DNA from: Clostridiales bacterium | Lineage (GTDB): Bacteria > Bacillota > Clostridia > TANB77 > CAG-508 | Assembly (NCBI GenBank): GCA_004554705.1 | Contig: SFKS01000017.1 | Coordinates: 1-25,887, forward strand | Direction of reading: 5' to 3' | Length of the DNA: 25,887 bases | Shown here: in pieces, positions 14,037 through 22,956 of the stretch | Numbering within the stretch: position 1 is the stretch's first letter | How the letters are laid out: the number at the start of each line of letters is the position of its first letter | Translations under genes and position numbers: made by a program | The notes under the pieces: model-generated | What the model was told of the DNA's origin: nothing | What the model saw: only the letters and a program-made list of their open reading frames with translations | Databases searched by the model: none

Positions 14037-14888
14037 ATGTTTGGATATAGAAGCGATGGTAGAAAATTAAAAACATTACCACCATTTTTCAAAGTAATCC
14101 CTAACATAATGTTAGAGAGAAATGACTCACAAGTTCTTTTTAAACAAGATATATCAATAAAGAATTTAGATGAGTATATAGATAAAAAAGCAGAAGATGG
14201 AATAAAATTTTCATATATGCACATTGTATATGCTGCATTAGTAAGAATAATAGCCGAAAGACCAAGATTAAATAGATTTGCAATAAATGGAGCAATTTAT
14301 GCAAGAAACAAAATATATGTTTCTCTAGCTATTAAAAAGAATCTTACAGATGATGGAGAAGAAACCACAACAAAAGCAGAATTTAATGGAACAGAAAACA
14401 TATTTGAAGTCAAAAGGAAAATAGATGCAATAATAGAGCAAAACAAAGACACATCAGCTGATAATGATACAGATATAGTAGCAAAAACATTAAGTTTAAT
14501 TCCAACTTGGCTAATTAGAGGAACAATCAAATTTTTAAGATTTTTAGACAATCATGGAATGTTACCAAAAGCTCTAATAAAAGCAAGTCCATTTCATACA
14601 AGTGTGTTTCTAACAAATGTTGGATCATTAGGGATTGATAGCATATATCATCATTTATATAATTTTGGTACAACAAGTATGTTCTTCTCAATGGGAAAAA
14701 AGAAAAAAGGATATATTTATGAAGATGAAGAAATAAAAGAAGAAAAGTGTATAACACTTGCATTTGTGGGAGATGAAAGAATATGTGATGGCTATTATTA
14801 TGCAAACTCCTTCAAAATGTTATTTAGATATCTAAAAAAACCAGAATTATTAGAAACAAAACCAGACTACAAACAAGATATACAATAG
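14037..14888 (+). CDS. Stand-alone E2-like (CAT-superfamily) acyltransferase-fold protein
   Basis: The 283-residue protein resembles the C-terminal catalytic domain of 2-oxoacid dehydrogenase E2 and chloramphenicol acetyltransferase. It has no lipoyl or E1/E3-binding domain. Visible features are NIMLERNDSQVLF, SYMHIVYAALVRIIAERPRLNRF, SVFLTNVGSLGID (like the E2 FTISNLG segment) and TLAFVGDERICDG. The last corresponds to the E2 motif D-H-R-x-x-D-G, but the catalytic His is Glu247 while Asp251-Gly252 remain. Classical acyl transfer is therefore doubtful. GGGGAAG precedes the start. A predicted pilin-like gene follows after 27 bases. Confidence 0.75.
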   Translation: MFGYRSDGRKLKTLPPFFKVIPNIMLERNDSQVLFKQDISIKNLDEYIDKKAEDGIKFSYMHIVYAALVRIIAERPRLNRFAINGAIYARNKIYVSLAIKKNLTDDGEETTTKAEFNGTENIFEVKRKIDAIIEQNKDTSADNDTDIVAKTLSLIPTWLIRGTIKFLRFLDNHGMLPKALIKASPFHTSVFLTNVGSLGIDSIYHHLYNFGTTSMFFSMGKKKKGYIYEDEEIKEEKCITLAFVGDERICDGYYYANSFKMLFRYLKKPELLETKPDYKQDIQ

Positions 14889-14915
14889 AATTATTGAAAA
14901 AAAGAGGATAAAAAT

Positions 14916-16286
14916 ATGTTAAATTATAGTTTTTATACGAGAAAGAAAAAAGGTTTAACTTCAGAAAAAGGAGTAACACTAATAACCTTAATAGTTATGA
15001 TAATAATAATGCTAATATTATTAGGTGTAGGAACAAAAATAATAATAGATGGAAAAATAATAGGAGCAACTGAAAAAACAGTAAATGCAACAAATAATAA
15101 AATAGGACAAGAACAAATAAGAGTAGACTATTTAATGGGAGAGCTAGATGAAGCAAATGAAAACCAAAGAACAGAAGCAGTTTGTGGAAAAAGAACAAGA
15201 AAAACTCTTCCATATTATTCAGATAATAAAACTGCAGTAATACCAGAAGGCTTTACGGTATCAGGAATACTGGGAGAACAAAGCATAGATGGAGGATTAG
15301 TAATATATAACATTCCCCAAAATATAACCAATATAGATTGGGAAGAAGATATAAATAAAAATGAATGTCCAGATGTAAAGGAAACCTATGATCAATTTGT
15401 TTGGATACCTGTTCCAAATATAAATGAAATGTTTATGTGCCAAAGTGAAGGAACAGATACAAATGGTAATAAAGTAGTTGATGATAATGAGTATAATAGT
15501 TGTAATATAATAGTAACTGAAGAAAGTGCAAAATGCATAACACATAATTCAACACTTATGGCAGGAAGGATATATAAAACAAGTACAGAAGACTACAATA
15601 GAGAATTTAAACAGCAAAAATTCATACAAAACAGAGAACCCGTATCTACAAGCGATAAAACTACTGATTTGGCTCAAATTTCTGCAATACTAAATACTGA
15701 AACAGGATATAATACAAGTAGCGAATTTAATAATACATTACAGTTAGAATATAATGAAATAGTTAAAAGTATATATAATAATAAAGGTTTTTGGGTAGGA
15801 AGATATGAAACGTCAGGAATGGAGAATACTAATACAAACGTAACAGTAAAAATTGTAGCTGGTGCAATGGAGACCTTAAAAGATGTAAATTGGTATAGAG
15901 GTTATGCAGAGCAAAAAATGTATTCAAGTAATAATAATTTCAATTCAGTAAAAAGTTATATGATTTTAGGAGCTGCATGGGATCATATGCTAGATTTTGT
16001 AAATACAGAAGAATATGTTGTTACAGAAGTAGGTAATGCTACTCATGATCATTCTGGCTATAAAGTTACTGGTGGAATAGGAATACCAAATTTTAAGGAT
16101 GTTTCTAAAAACATATATGATTTAGAAGGAAATACGAGTGAATGGACAACTCTAGGTGGGAGTTTGTGGTATCGTGATGTTAGAGGAGGAAACTGGTCTA
16201 GTGTTGCAAAATCAGCAGCAGGACGTAGAGGTTGGGAAGCATGGTATGGACATTCATCACGTATAATTTTATATGTTAATAAATAA
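14916..16286 (+). CDS. Pilin-like N-terminus fused to a SUMF1/C-type-lectin-fold domain
   Basis: The 456-residue protein starts with a short basic leader ending KKGLTSEKG, then VTLITLIVMIIIMLILLGVG (20-39). This is like a type IV (pseudo)pilin helix cut after Gly19, although position +5 is Thr rather than Glu. A linker follows with five Cys (90, 151, 175, 196, 207) and a Ca-loop-like DTNGNKVVDDNE (181-192). The C-terminal half (about 285-456) has SUMF1/FGE-family landmarks: GFWVGRYETSG, GAAWDHMLDF, IYDLEGNTSEWT, VRGGNWSS, and an R-I-I-L-Y end. It contains no Cys, so it cannot do formylglycine chemistry by the known two-Cys mechanism and is more likely a surface binding fold. AGAGGA precedes the start. 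Export and pilus assembly are inferred. Confidence 0.75.
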   Translation: MLNYSFYTRKKKGLTSEKGVTLITLIVMIIIMLILLGVGTKIIIDGKIIGATEKTVNATNNKIGQEQIRVDYLMGELDEANENQRTEAVCGKRTRKTLPYYSDNKTAVIPEGFTVSGILGEQSIDGGLVIYNIPQNITNIDWEEDINKNECPDVKETYDQFVWIPVPNINEMFMCQSEGTDTNGNKVVDDNEYNSCNIIVTEESAKCITHNSTLMAGRIYKTSTEDYNREFKQQKFIQNREPVSTSDKTTDLAQISAILNTETGYNTSSEFNNTLQLEYNEIVKSIYNNKGFWVGRYETSGMENTNTNVTVKIVAGAMETLKDVNWYRGYAEQKMYSSNNNFNSVKSYMILGAAWDHMLDFVNTEEYVVTEVGNATHDHSGYKVTGGIGIPNFKDVSKNIYDLEGNTSEWTTLGGSLWYRDVRGGNWSSVAKSAAGRRGWEAWYGHSSRIILYVNK

Positions 16287-16366
16287 TAATAGATATATAA
16301 ACATATAGATTTTTTTAGAGTTTAAAAAGATTATTTTAATCAAAAAAACTATTTCTTCACAAACCC

Positions 16367-16395
16367 TTTAAATTCCTACCATTTTGTGATATAAT
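16367..16395 (+). promoter_or_regulatory. Promoter of mfd
   Basis: TTTAAA (16367-16372), a 17-base spacer and consensus TATAAT (16390-16395) with TGA in front, giving an extended -10; 33 bases before the chosen start. Confidence 0.6.
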
Positions 16396-16428
16396 CATTA
16401 AATGAGTTTTTTGAAAGAGGAGAACTTG

Positions 16429-19400
16429 ATGAACAATAACAATATAGTAAAAATATTACCAAACTTTAAGAAGTTTAATGATTATATTTCAAATGTAAAA
16501 AACAATACTAATCCAATTATGCTTTCTGGATTAACAGATAGTGGAAAGGTGCATTTTGCCTATTCCACTTACTTTTATACAGAGAAACCAATATGCATAA
16601 TTACATATAATGAATTACAAGCAAAGAAAATTATAAAAAACCTAGAGTATTTTTCAAATAATATAAAATTTTTCCCTAAAAAAGAAATTATGGCATATGA
16701 TTATTTAGCAGAAAGTAAGGACATAACATACAAAAGAATAGATTGTCTAAACAATATATATAATAAAAATGCTAAAATAATAGTAACAACTATTGAAGCA
16801 GTTAGTCAAAAAATTATCTCAGAAGAAGTACTATATAAAAGTATCCTAGAACTTAAAATAGGAGATACTACTAATTTAAACAACATTAAACAAACCCTCG
16901 TAGCCCTTGGATATGAAAGGCAAGAGGTAGTAGAGAACAAATCTGAATTCAGTGTAAGAGGTGGAATAATAGATATTGCCCTTTCAGAAAAAGAAGGCAT
17001 AAGAATAGAACTTTGGGGAGATGAAATAGATTCTATAAGAACATTTGATATAGACACACAAAGAACAAAAGAAAAAAAGAAAAATGTAACAATCTATCCA
17101 GCACATGAATATATATTAGACAAACCATTAGAAAAAATTGCAAAAGAAATAGAAAATGAAAAGGATAAAGAAGAAATATTATCAGGAAACTATATAAACA
17201 AAGTAGATAAATATTGGAATAGTTTTTACGAAAATCCAAATAATACATTTATAGATTATATCAAAGATAACTACATTGTATTCTTAGATGAAGTAAGCAA
17301 GCTAAAAGCAAGAACAGAAAATATAATAAAAGACACAAAAACACTAATACAAAGCTTGATAGAAAAGAATCGTTATGTTCCAGACTCACTAGAAAAAATT
17401 GAGGATTATATAGAATTTTTAGACAGAATAAAAAATACACAAACAATATACTTAGAAAATAAAGATATAGGTTTTGTAGATAAACAAAGTATGCATGCGA
17501 AAAGAAATGGATATAGCTTTAGCTATAGGGAGGTCAACTTTTTTCGTAGTTCAATGGATTTATTGTTTAAGGAGATTCAAAAAGGACTTGGGCAGGGAAC
17601 AACAATAGCGATACTTTGTGGAGCACAAAGCAATATAAAAAGAATTAAAGAATTATTATCAGAAAAGATAAATAATCCCAGACAGTTAGAAAAACTAATA
17701 ATAACAGAAGGCTCTCTTACAGAGGGTTTTGAATGCTATGATTTTAATTTGTTAGTGATATCAATAGAAGAGTTATTTAATATCCCAAAAAAAAGAAGAA
17801 AAACACCAGAACAATTTAAAACAGGAGAAACAATAATCTTTTCAGATTTAAAAGTAGGAGACTATATAGTTCATAGAACTAATGGAGTAGGACAATTTGT
17901 AGGAATAAACACAATAGAAGCAGCAGGAGTTACAAAAGACTATATCAAAATAAAATACAAAGATGATGGAGTTTTATATGTTCCAACAAGCAATCTAGAC
18001 AATATAAAAAAATATATAGGTTCAGGAGATGGAATACCAAAACTTAATAAACTAGGCAGTAAAGACTGGGCAAAAACAAAAGCAAGAGTAAAATCTAATT
18101 TACAAGAGGTTGCCAAAGATTTGATAGAATTATATGCAAAAAGGGAAAAAGCAAAAGGCTTTATGTTTTCAAAAGATACAGAATGGCAAAAAGAATTTGA
18201 AGAAAAATTTCCATACATTGAAACTAATGATCAATTAAGAAGTATAGAAGAAATGAAAAAAGATATGGAAAGTGAAAGACCAATGGACAGACTACTTTGT
18301 GGAGATGTTGGATATGGAAAAACAGAGGTAGCCTTAAGAGGAGCTTTTAAGGCATGTATGAATCAAAAACAAGTAGCATATTTAGCACCAACAACTATTT
18401 TAGCAAGTCAACAATATGACACATTTAAAGAAAGAATGAAAGAATATCCAATAAGAATAGAACTATTAAATAGATTTATTCCTAGTGCGAGACAGAAGGA
18501 GATAATAAAAGGCTTAAAAACAGGAGAAGTTGATATTGTAATTGGAACACACAAATTGCTAAATGATGAAATTGAATATAAAAATTTAGGATTATTAATA
18601 ATAGATGAAGAACACCGATTTGGAGTAAAGCATAAAGAAAAAATTAAAAAACTAAAAACAAATGTAGATGTACTAACAATGACAGCAACACCAATACCAA
18701 GAACACTTCACATGTCAATAGTCGGAATACGCGATATGTCATGCCTCTACGAGCCACCACAAAATAGACGACCAGTACAAACTTATGTATTAGAGTATGA
18801 TGAAGAGGTTGTAAGAGAAGCAATAACAAAAGAACTAGAAAGAGAAGGTCAAGCCTTTTACTTATATAACAATGTAGAGAACATAGATAAAAAAGCAGAA
18901 GAGATATCAAAATTAGTACCAGAAGCAAAAGTAGCCTATGCCCATGGACAAATGACAGGACACGAGATAGAAGACATAATGCAAAAATTCATAGATAAAG
19001 AAATTGATGTATTAGTATGTACAACAATTTTAGAATCTGGAATAGACATACCAAATGCAAATACAATAATAGTTGAAAATGCAGATAGACTAGGATTAGC
19101 ACAGCTATATCAGATACGAGGAAGAGTTGGAAGAAGTGACAGGCAGGCATATGCATATATAACATATAAACGTGACAAAATGATTACAGAAGTTGCAGAA
19201 AAGAGATTGAAGGCAATAAAAGAATTCACAGAATTCGGTTCAGGATTTAAAATAGCAATGAGAGACTTAGAAATAAGAGGAGCAGGAAGTATACTAGGAG
19301 AAATACAGCATGGACATATTGATGAAGTAGGTTACGAAACATATTGCAAAATCTTAGATGAAGTAATAAAGGAACAAAAAGGAATAAAGGTTGAAGAGGA

Positions 19401-19827
19401 TCCAGAAATTACAATTGATATTAACATATCAAGTTTTATACCCGATTCATATATTGAAAACACAGACCAAAAGATGGAAAGCTATAGGAATATTGCCGTA
19501 TGTAGAACAGAGGAAGATTTTAAAAACATCGAGGAGGATTTAACTGATAGATTTGGAAAAATGCCTAAAGAAGTTATAAATTTAATAAGTATTGCAAAAT
19601 TAAAAGAAATATGTAAAAATAGTGGTATAATAAAAGTTATTCAGAAGCAGAATAATATAATACTATATTTTGAACCAGCAAGGTTTAGTTTAGATATGGC
19701 AGAACTGGTTCATAAATATAATGAAAAGATAAAATTTTCAACAGGAGTTATTCCATATATAACATATAAAGTTCAAAATCCAAAAAATGTAATTCTAGAA
19801 ATAGAAGAATTATTAGAAAACAAATAA
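16429..19827 (+). CDS. mfd: Transcription-repair coupling factor Mfd
   Basis: The 1132-residue protein has full family length. In order: an N-terminal UvrB-like module (about 1-340), the RNA-polymerase-interacting region with DYIVHRTNGVGQFVGI (from about 478), superfamily-2 helicase with Walker A GDVGYGKTE (625-633), DEEH box (726-729) and TATPIPRTLHMS. Then come the translocation motif region ESGIDIPNANT...RGRVGR and the C-terminal autoinhibitory D7 domain. Mfd pushes stalled RNA polymerase off lesions and recruits UvrA. The ATG at 16429 is used because GAGGAG ends 6 bases before it; an in-frame ATG at 16402 has no such site. Confidence 0.97.
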   Translation: MNNNNIVKILPNFKKFNDYISNVKNNTNPIMLSGLTDSGKVHFAYSTYFYTEKPICIITYNELQAKKIIKNLEYFSNNIKFFPKKEIMAYDYLAESKDITYKRIDCLNNIYNKNAKIIVTTIEAVSQKIISEEVLYKSILELKIGDTTNLNNIKQTLVALGYERQEVVENKSEFSVRGGIIDIALSEKEGIRIELWGDEIDSIRTFDIDTQRTKEKKKNVTIYPAHEYILDKPLEKIAKEIENEKDKEEILSGNYINKVDKYWNSFYENPNNTFIDYIKDNYIVFLDEVSKLKARTENIIKDTKTLIQSLIEKNRYVPDSLEKIEDYIEFLDRIKNTQTIYLENKDIGFVDKQSMHAKRNGYSFSYREVNFFRSSMDLLFKEIQKGLGQGTTIAILCGAQSNIKRIKELLSEKINNPRQLEKLIITEGSLTEGFECYDFNLLVISIEELFNIPKKRRKTPEQFKTGETIIFSDLKVGDYIVHRTNGVGQFVGINTIEAAGVTKDYIKIKYKDDGVLYVPTSNLDNIKKYIGSGDGIPKLNKLGSKDWAKTKARVKSNLQEVAKDLIELYAKREKAKGFMFSKDTEWQKEFEEKFPYIETNDQLRSIEEMKKDMESERPMDRLLCGDVGYGKTEVALRGAFKACMNQKQVAYLAPTTILASQQYDTFKERMKEYPIRIELLNRFIPSARQKEIIKGLKTGEVDIVIGTHKLLNDEIEYKNLGLLIIDEEHRFGVKHKEKIKKLKTNVDVLTMTATPIPRTLHMSIVGIRDMSCLYEPPQNRRPVQTYVLEYDEEVVREAITKELEREGQAFYLYNNVENIDKKAEEISKLVPEAKVAYAHGQMTGHEIEDIMQKFIDKEIDVLVCTTILESGIDIPNANTIIVENADRLGLAQLYQIRGRVGRSDRQAYAYITYKRDKMITEVAEKRLKAIKEFTEFGSGFKIAMRDLEIRGAGSILGEIQHGHIDEVGYETYCKILDEVIKEQKGIKVEEDPEITIDINISSFIPDSYIENTDQKMESYRNIAVCRTEEDFKNIEEDLTDRFGKMPKEVINLISIAKLKEICKNSGIIKVIQKQNNIILYFEPARFSLDMAELVHKYNEKIKFSTGVIPYITYKVQNPKNVILEIEELLENK

Positions 19828-19854
19828 TGAATTTTTTTTGAAAGGACTGATCTA

Positions 19855-20637
19855 ATGCTAATAACTAGCAAAGACAATGAAACTATAAAACACATACGTA
19901 AATTAAAAGAAAAAAAATATAGAGATGAATACGGGGAATATATAGTAGAAGGTATAAAACTAATAAATGAAGCGATAGGAGAAAAGCAAAACGTAAAAAC
20001 AATAATAATATGTGATAACTGCGACAAAGAAGCCATAAATCAAAGCTCAATGTATGAAGTTGCAAAACTCAATTGTGTATATGTAGATGAAAAAGTATTT
20101 AATACAATTACAGAAGTGAAAAATCCACAAGGAATATTAGCAATTATAGAAAAACAAAATAAAGAAAAACAGATAAACTATAATGAGGACATAATAGTAG
20201 TATTAGATGACATACAAGATCCAGGGAATTTAGGAACAATACTAAGAACAGTAGACAGTGTTGGATTAAGCCAAATAGTAGTATCAAAAAAAAGTGGAGA
20301 TATATATAATTCAAAAGTAGTACGTTCTACAATGGGTGCAATATTCAGAGTAAATGTAATAGAGAGTGAGAACTTAGTAGATACAATAAAGGAAATAAAA
20401 AAACATAAATATACAATTACATCAACAACACTAAATACAGATAAAAGCTTATATGATATTGCACTTAAAAAAACAGCTATTGTAATAGGAAATGAAGCAA
20501 ATGGTGTCTCAAAAGAAATACAAGGAATGTCAGATATTAAAATAAAAATTCCAATGCTCGGAAAAACAGAAAGTCTAAATGCCTCAGTAGCAGCAGGTGT
20601 AGTACTGTACGAATATGTAAGACAAAAATTAAAATAA
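19855..20637 (+). CDS. TrmH/SpoU-family RNA 2'-O-methyltransferase
   Basis: The 260-residue protein has the N-terminal substrate-binding domain (ITSKDNETIKHIRKLKEKKY ... EYIVEG-KLINEA) followed by a SPOUT domain. SPOUT motifs are DDIQDPGNLGTILRT (from residue 119), VVRSTMGAIFRV, VIGNEANGVS (about 210) and the knot LGKTESLNASVAAG (about 234-247). These bind S-adenosylmethionine and methylate ribose in rRNA or tRNA; whether it is RlmB-like or another site is not clear. GAAAGGA precedes the start, 27 bases after mfd, so it is probably cotranscribed. Confidence 0.92.
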   Translation: MLITSKDNETIKHIRKLKEKKYRDEYGEYIVEGIKLINEAIGEKQNVKTIIICDNCDKEAINQSSMYEVAKLNCVYVDEKVFNTITEVKNPQGILAIIEKQNKEKQINYNEDIIVVLDDIQDPGNLGTILRTVDSVGLSQIVVSKKSGDIYNSKVVRSTMGAIFRVNVIESENLVDTIKEIKKHKYTITSTTLNTDKSLYDIALKKTAIVIGNEANGVSKEIQGMSDIKIKIPMLGKTESLNASVAAGVVLYEYVRQKLK

Positions 20638-20664
20638 CAAAATATTTTAAATTTACAAAAACTA

Positions 20665-20693
20665 TTTACAAAAATTAAAATAATATATATAAT
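20665..20693 (+). promoter_or_regulatory. Promoter of tdk
   Basis: TTTACA (20665-20670) and TATAAT (20688-20693) with a 17-base spacer, 37 bases upstream of the GTG start. Confidence 0.6.
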
Positions 20694-20730
20694 ATGCATA
20701 GCAATTTTAAAAATAGGGGATGTATTAATT

Positions 20731-21273
20731 GTGGGAGATATTAATGTATTTACAGGACCAATGAAATGTGGGAAAACACAGAAAATATTAGATGAAGCAC
20801 AAAGACAACAAATAGCAGGGAGAAATATACAAGTATTTAAACCAAAATTAGATAATAGATTTTCAAGCAATGAGGTTATAAGTAGAAAAGGATATAAACT
20901 ACAAGCTATTGAGATAAACAATGTACAAGAAATAAAAAACTATGATGCAGATGTATATGTAATAGACGAATTTCAGTTTTTAAATGGAGACGTATCAGAA
21001 CTTAATGATTTAGCTAAAAAGGGAAAAAAATTTTATATATCTGGATTAAATTTAACATCAGAAAGGAAACCATTTGGCAAAATGGGAGATTTATTATGTA
21101 TGGCTGATAATGTACAAATGCTTACAGCAGTATGTGAAGTATGCCATAATGATAATGCAATATATACATATTTTAAAGGAAAAAATAAAACAGGAGATGT
21201 ACTTGTTGGAGACAATTGTTACATGCCATTATGTAGAAAATGTTATGAAAAGTTAATAAATGAAAATAAATAA
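20731..21273 (+). CDS. tdk: Thymidine kinase (type II)
   Basis: The 180-residue enzyme has Walker A GPMKCGKT (9-16), catalytic Glu80 in the Walker B region VIDEFQF, the thymidine-binding lasso region, and a structural zinc site of two pairs: C135/C138 (CEVC) and C168/C171 (CRKC). It phosphorylates salvaged thymidine to dTMP. Walker A is unusual: most relatives have GPMFSGKS/T, here Phe-Ser is Lys-Cys. Translation starts at GTG, about 10 bases after GGGG; no in-frame ATG near the start fits. Confidence 0.95.
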   Translation: MGDINVFTGPMKCGKTQKILDEAQRQQIAGRNIQVFKPKLDNRFSSNEVISRKGYKLQAIEINNVQEIKNYDADVYVIDEFQFLNGDVSELNDLAKKGKKFYISGLNLTSERKPFGKMGDLLCMADNVQMLTAVCEVCHNDNAIYTYFKGKNKTGDVLVGDNCYMPLCRKCYEKLINENK

Positions 21274-21294
21274 AAAGTCCATAAGGGCTTTTTT
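21272..21294 (+). terminator. Terminator after tdk
   Basis: AAAAAGTCC (21272-21280) pairs with GGGCTTTTT (21285-21293, one G-T pair) around ATAA, with Ts to 21294. It overlaps the stop codon. Confidence 0.8.
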
Positions 21295-21380
21295 AGTTTA
21301 GTAACATAAAAATTTCAAAAACTTCTAAACACTTTTTAGTTACAAAATTTCTTTAATTAGTAGTATTAATTAAAAATATA

Positions 21381-21389
21381 TGATATACT
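21381..21389 (+). promoter_or_regulatory. Extended -10 promoter candidate for the P-loop-Asp23 operon
   Basis: TGA followed by TATACT (21384-21389), 30 bases before the start. The -35 position (TAGTAT) is poor. Confidence 0.4.
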
Positions 21390-21418
21390 TATTAAATAAT
21401 CTATAAATGAGGTAAAAA

Positions 21419-22276
21419 ATGTTAATAGATAAACTGTTAGAAACAAAAATAAAAGTATATGCATTTGTAGGCCCATCCGGAACAGGCAAAAGTTATAGAG
21501 CCCAGATGGTTGCAAGTGAATACAATATAAGATATATAATTGATGATGGACTTCTTATAAAAGATAATGAAGTAATTGCAGGGGTTTCTGCCAAAAAAGC
21601 ACCAACTAAAATTGAAACAATAAAAGGTGCATTATTTCTAGATCCAGCCAAAGCAGAAAAAATAAAAAAAGCATTTAGAAAATATAGACCAGAAAGCTTA
21701 CTTATACTTGGTACATCAGACGACATGATAAAGAAAATAATGAGCAACTTAGAATTACAAAATTTAGAAAAAACTATATATATAACAGATGTAGCAACAG
21801 AACAAGAGATGGAAGAAGCTAAGAGAATGAGAATAACAGAAGGGAAACATGTAATACCAGTCCCAACTTTTGAAATAAAGAAAGATTTTTCAGGATATAT
21901 ATTAGATCCTTTGCAAATTTTCAAATCAAAAGGTAAAAATGAGAAACCATACATATCAGAAAAATCAATAATTAGACCGACATTTAGCTATCTTGGTAAT
22001 TATACAATATCAGATACTGCATTAAAAGATATAATAGAACATTTAGCAGTAAAAGTAGATGCAATACACAAAATATATAGGACAAGAATAGAAAAGACAC
22101 CAACAGGAATAAATATTTATATAGAAATTATGTTAGTCTATGGCTTTAATGTAATAACCTCTTTACAAAACTTTAAAAAGAAATGTATAAAAGAAATAGA
22201 AAATTTAACAGCAATGAATGTAGATAAAGTACAAATATTAGCAAAAGGAATATATAAATCAGAAAAGGGAGATTAA
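21419..22276 (+). CDS. P-loop NTPase fused to an Asp23/Gls24-type domain
   Basis: The 285-residue protein has an N-terminal P-loop domain: KVYAFVGPSGTGKS with Walker A at 18-25, RYIIDDGLLI, a Lys-rich helix, and LLILGTSDDM. The C-terminal third (about 185-279) matches the Asp23 layout: YTISDTALKDIIEHLA, then GINIYIEIMLVYGFNVITSLQNFKKKCIKEIENLTAMNVDKVQI. This is the I-S-x-x-A-x-x-x-I-A, Y-G, Q-x-x-V-x-x-x-I-E-x-x-T-x-x-x-V pattern. Asp23 proteins are alkaline-shock or envelope-stress proteins in Firmicutes; joining one to an NTPase is unusual. It starts a run with cmk, plsC and scpB (cmk ATG 2 bases after its stop), suggesting a link to envelope or nucleotide metabolism. Function unknown. Confidence 0.78.
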   Translation: MLIDKLLETKIKVYAFVGPSGTGKSYRAQMVASEYNIRYIIDDGLLIKDNEVIAGVSAKKAPTKIETIKGALFLDPAKAEKIKKAFRKYRPESLLILGTSDDMIKKIMSNLELQNLEKTIYITDVATEQEMEEAKRMRITEGKHVIPVPTFEIKKDFSGYILDPLQIFKSKGKNEKPYISEKSIIRPTFSYLGNYTISDTALKDIIEHLAVKVDAIHKIYRTRIEKTPTGINIYIEIMLVYGFNVITSLQNFKKKCIKEIENLTAMNVDKVQILAKGIYKSEKGD

Positions 22277-22278
22277 TA

Positions 22279-22956
22279 ATGGGATTTATAGTAGGAATAG
22301 ATGGAACTGCAGGAAGTGGAAAAGGAACAGTAACTAAAAAAATATCTAATAAACTGGGACTAATTAATATAGATACAGGTAGCACATATAGATGTGTCGC
22401 ACTAGCTGCATTAAGAGAAAATGCAATAGTAGATGGAAATATAGATAATAAAAAGATTATAAAGCTTTTAGACAAAATATCAATAGAAATAAAAAACTCT
22501 AAATTAGGTGATAAAATATACTTAAATGGAGAGGATGTAACAACTAGAATAAGGGAAAAAGACGTTACTCAAGTGGTATCTCCAGTATCTGCAATAAAAG
22601 AAGTAAGATATAAAATGGTTGACTTACAAAGAAAAATGGCTGAAGGTAAAGATGTGATTATGGAGGGAAGAGACATATGTACATATGTCTTTCCAAATGC
22701 TGACATAAAAATATATTTAGACGCTGCTGAAACAGAAAGAGCAAAAAGAAGATTATTAGAAATGCAAGAAAAAGGAATAAAAATGACTTATGAAGAAGTC
22801 TTAGATAATATAAGAAAAAGAGATTACAACGATAAAAACAAAGAAATAGGTGCATTAAAACTAGCTCCAGATAGTATTGTTATAGACACAACCAACATGA
22901 ACATTGAAGAAGTAGAAAATAAAATAATCCAAATTATTAAAGAAAAGAGAAAATAA
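22279..22956 (+). CDS. cmk: Cytidylate kinase
   Basis: The 225-residue protein begins with the P-loop GIDGTAGSGKGT (6-17). It has the DTGSTYRCVALAAL substrate-binding segment, the CMP-kinase insert with NGEDVTTRIREKDVTQVVSPVSA, VIMEGRDICTYVFPNADIKIYLDA and a LID region RDYNDKNKE. It phosphorylates CMP/dCMP with ATP. The ribosome site AAGGGAG lies in the end of the preceding gene, implying translational coupling. plsC follows with no spacer. Confidence 0.97.
   Translation: MGFIVGIDGTAGSGKGTVTKKISNKLGLINIDTGSTYRCVALAALRENAIVDGNIDNKKIIKLLDKISIEIKNSKLGDKIYLNGEDVTTRIREKDVTQVVSPVSAIKEVRYKMVDLQRKMAEGKDVIMEGRDICTYVFPNADIKIYLDAAETERAKRRLLEMQEKGIKMTYEEVLDNIRKRDYNDKNKEIGALKLAPDSIVIDTTNMNIEEVENKIIQIIKEKRK

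Noticed and set aside
14916..16286. Active formylglycine-generating enzyme
   Set aside because: The SUMF1-like half has no Cys, so the catalytic Cys pair is absent, and no sulfatase gene is nearby.
16287..16401. Possible DGR template repeat downstream of the pilin-like/SUMF1 gene
   Set aside because: The 115 bases show no resemblance to the end of the gene, only AT-rich sequence and the mfd promoter. A small hairpin GATTA-TTT-TAATC (16329-16341) is too weak to call.
20178..20921. 247-codon minus-strand frame over the SpoU methyltransferase and tdk
   Set aside because: It spans two conserved plus-strand genes and the tdk promoter; composition is typical of antisense frames in AT-rich DNA.
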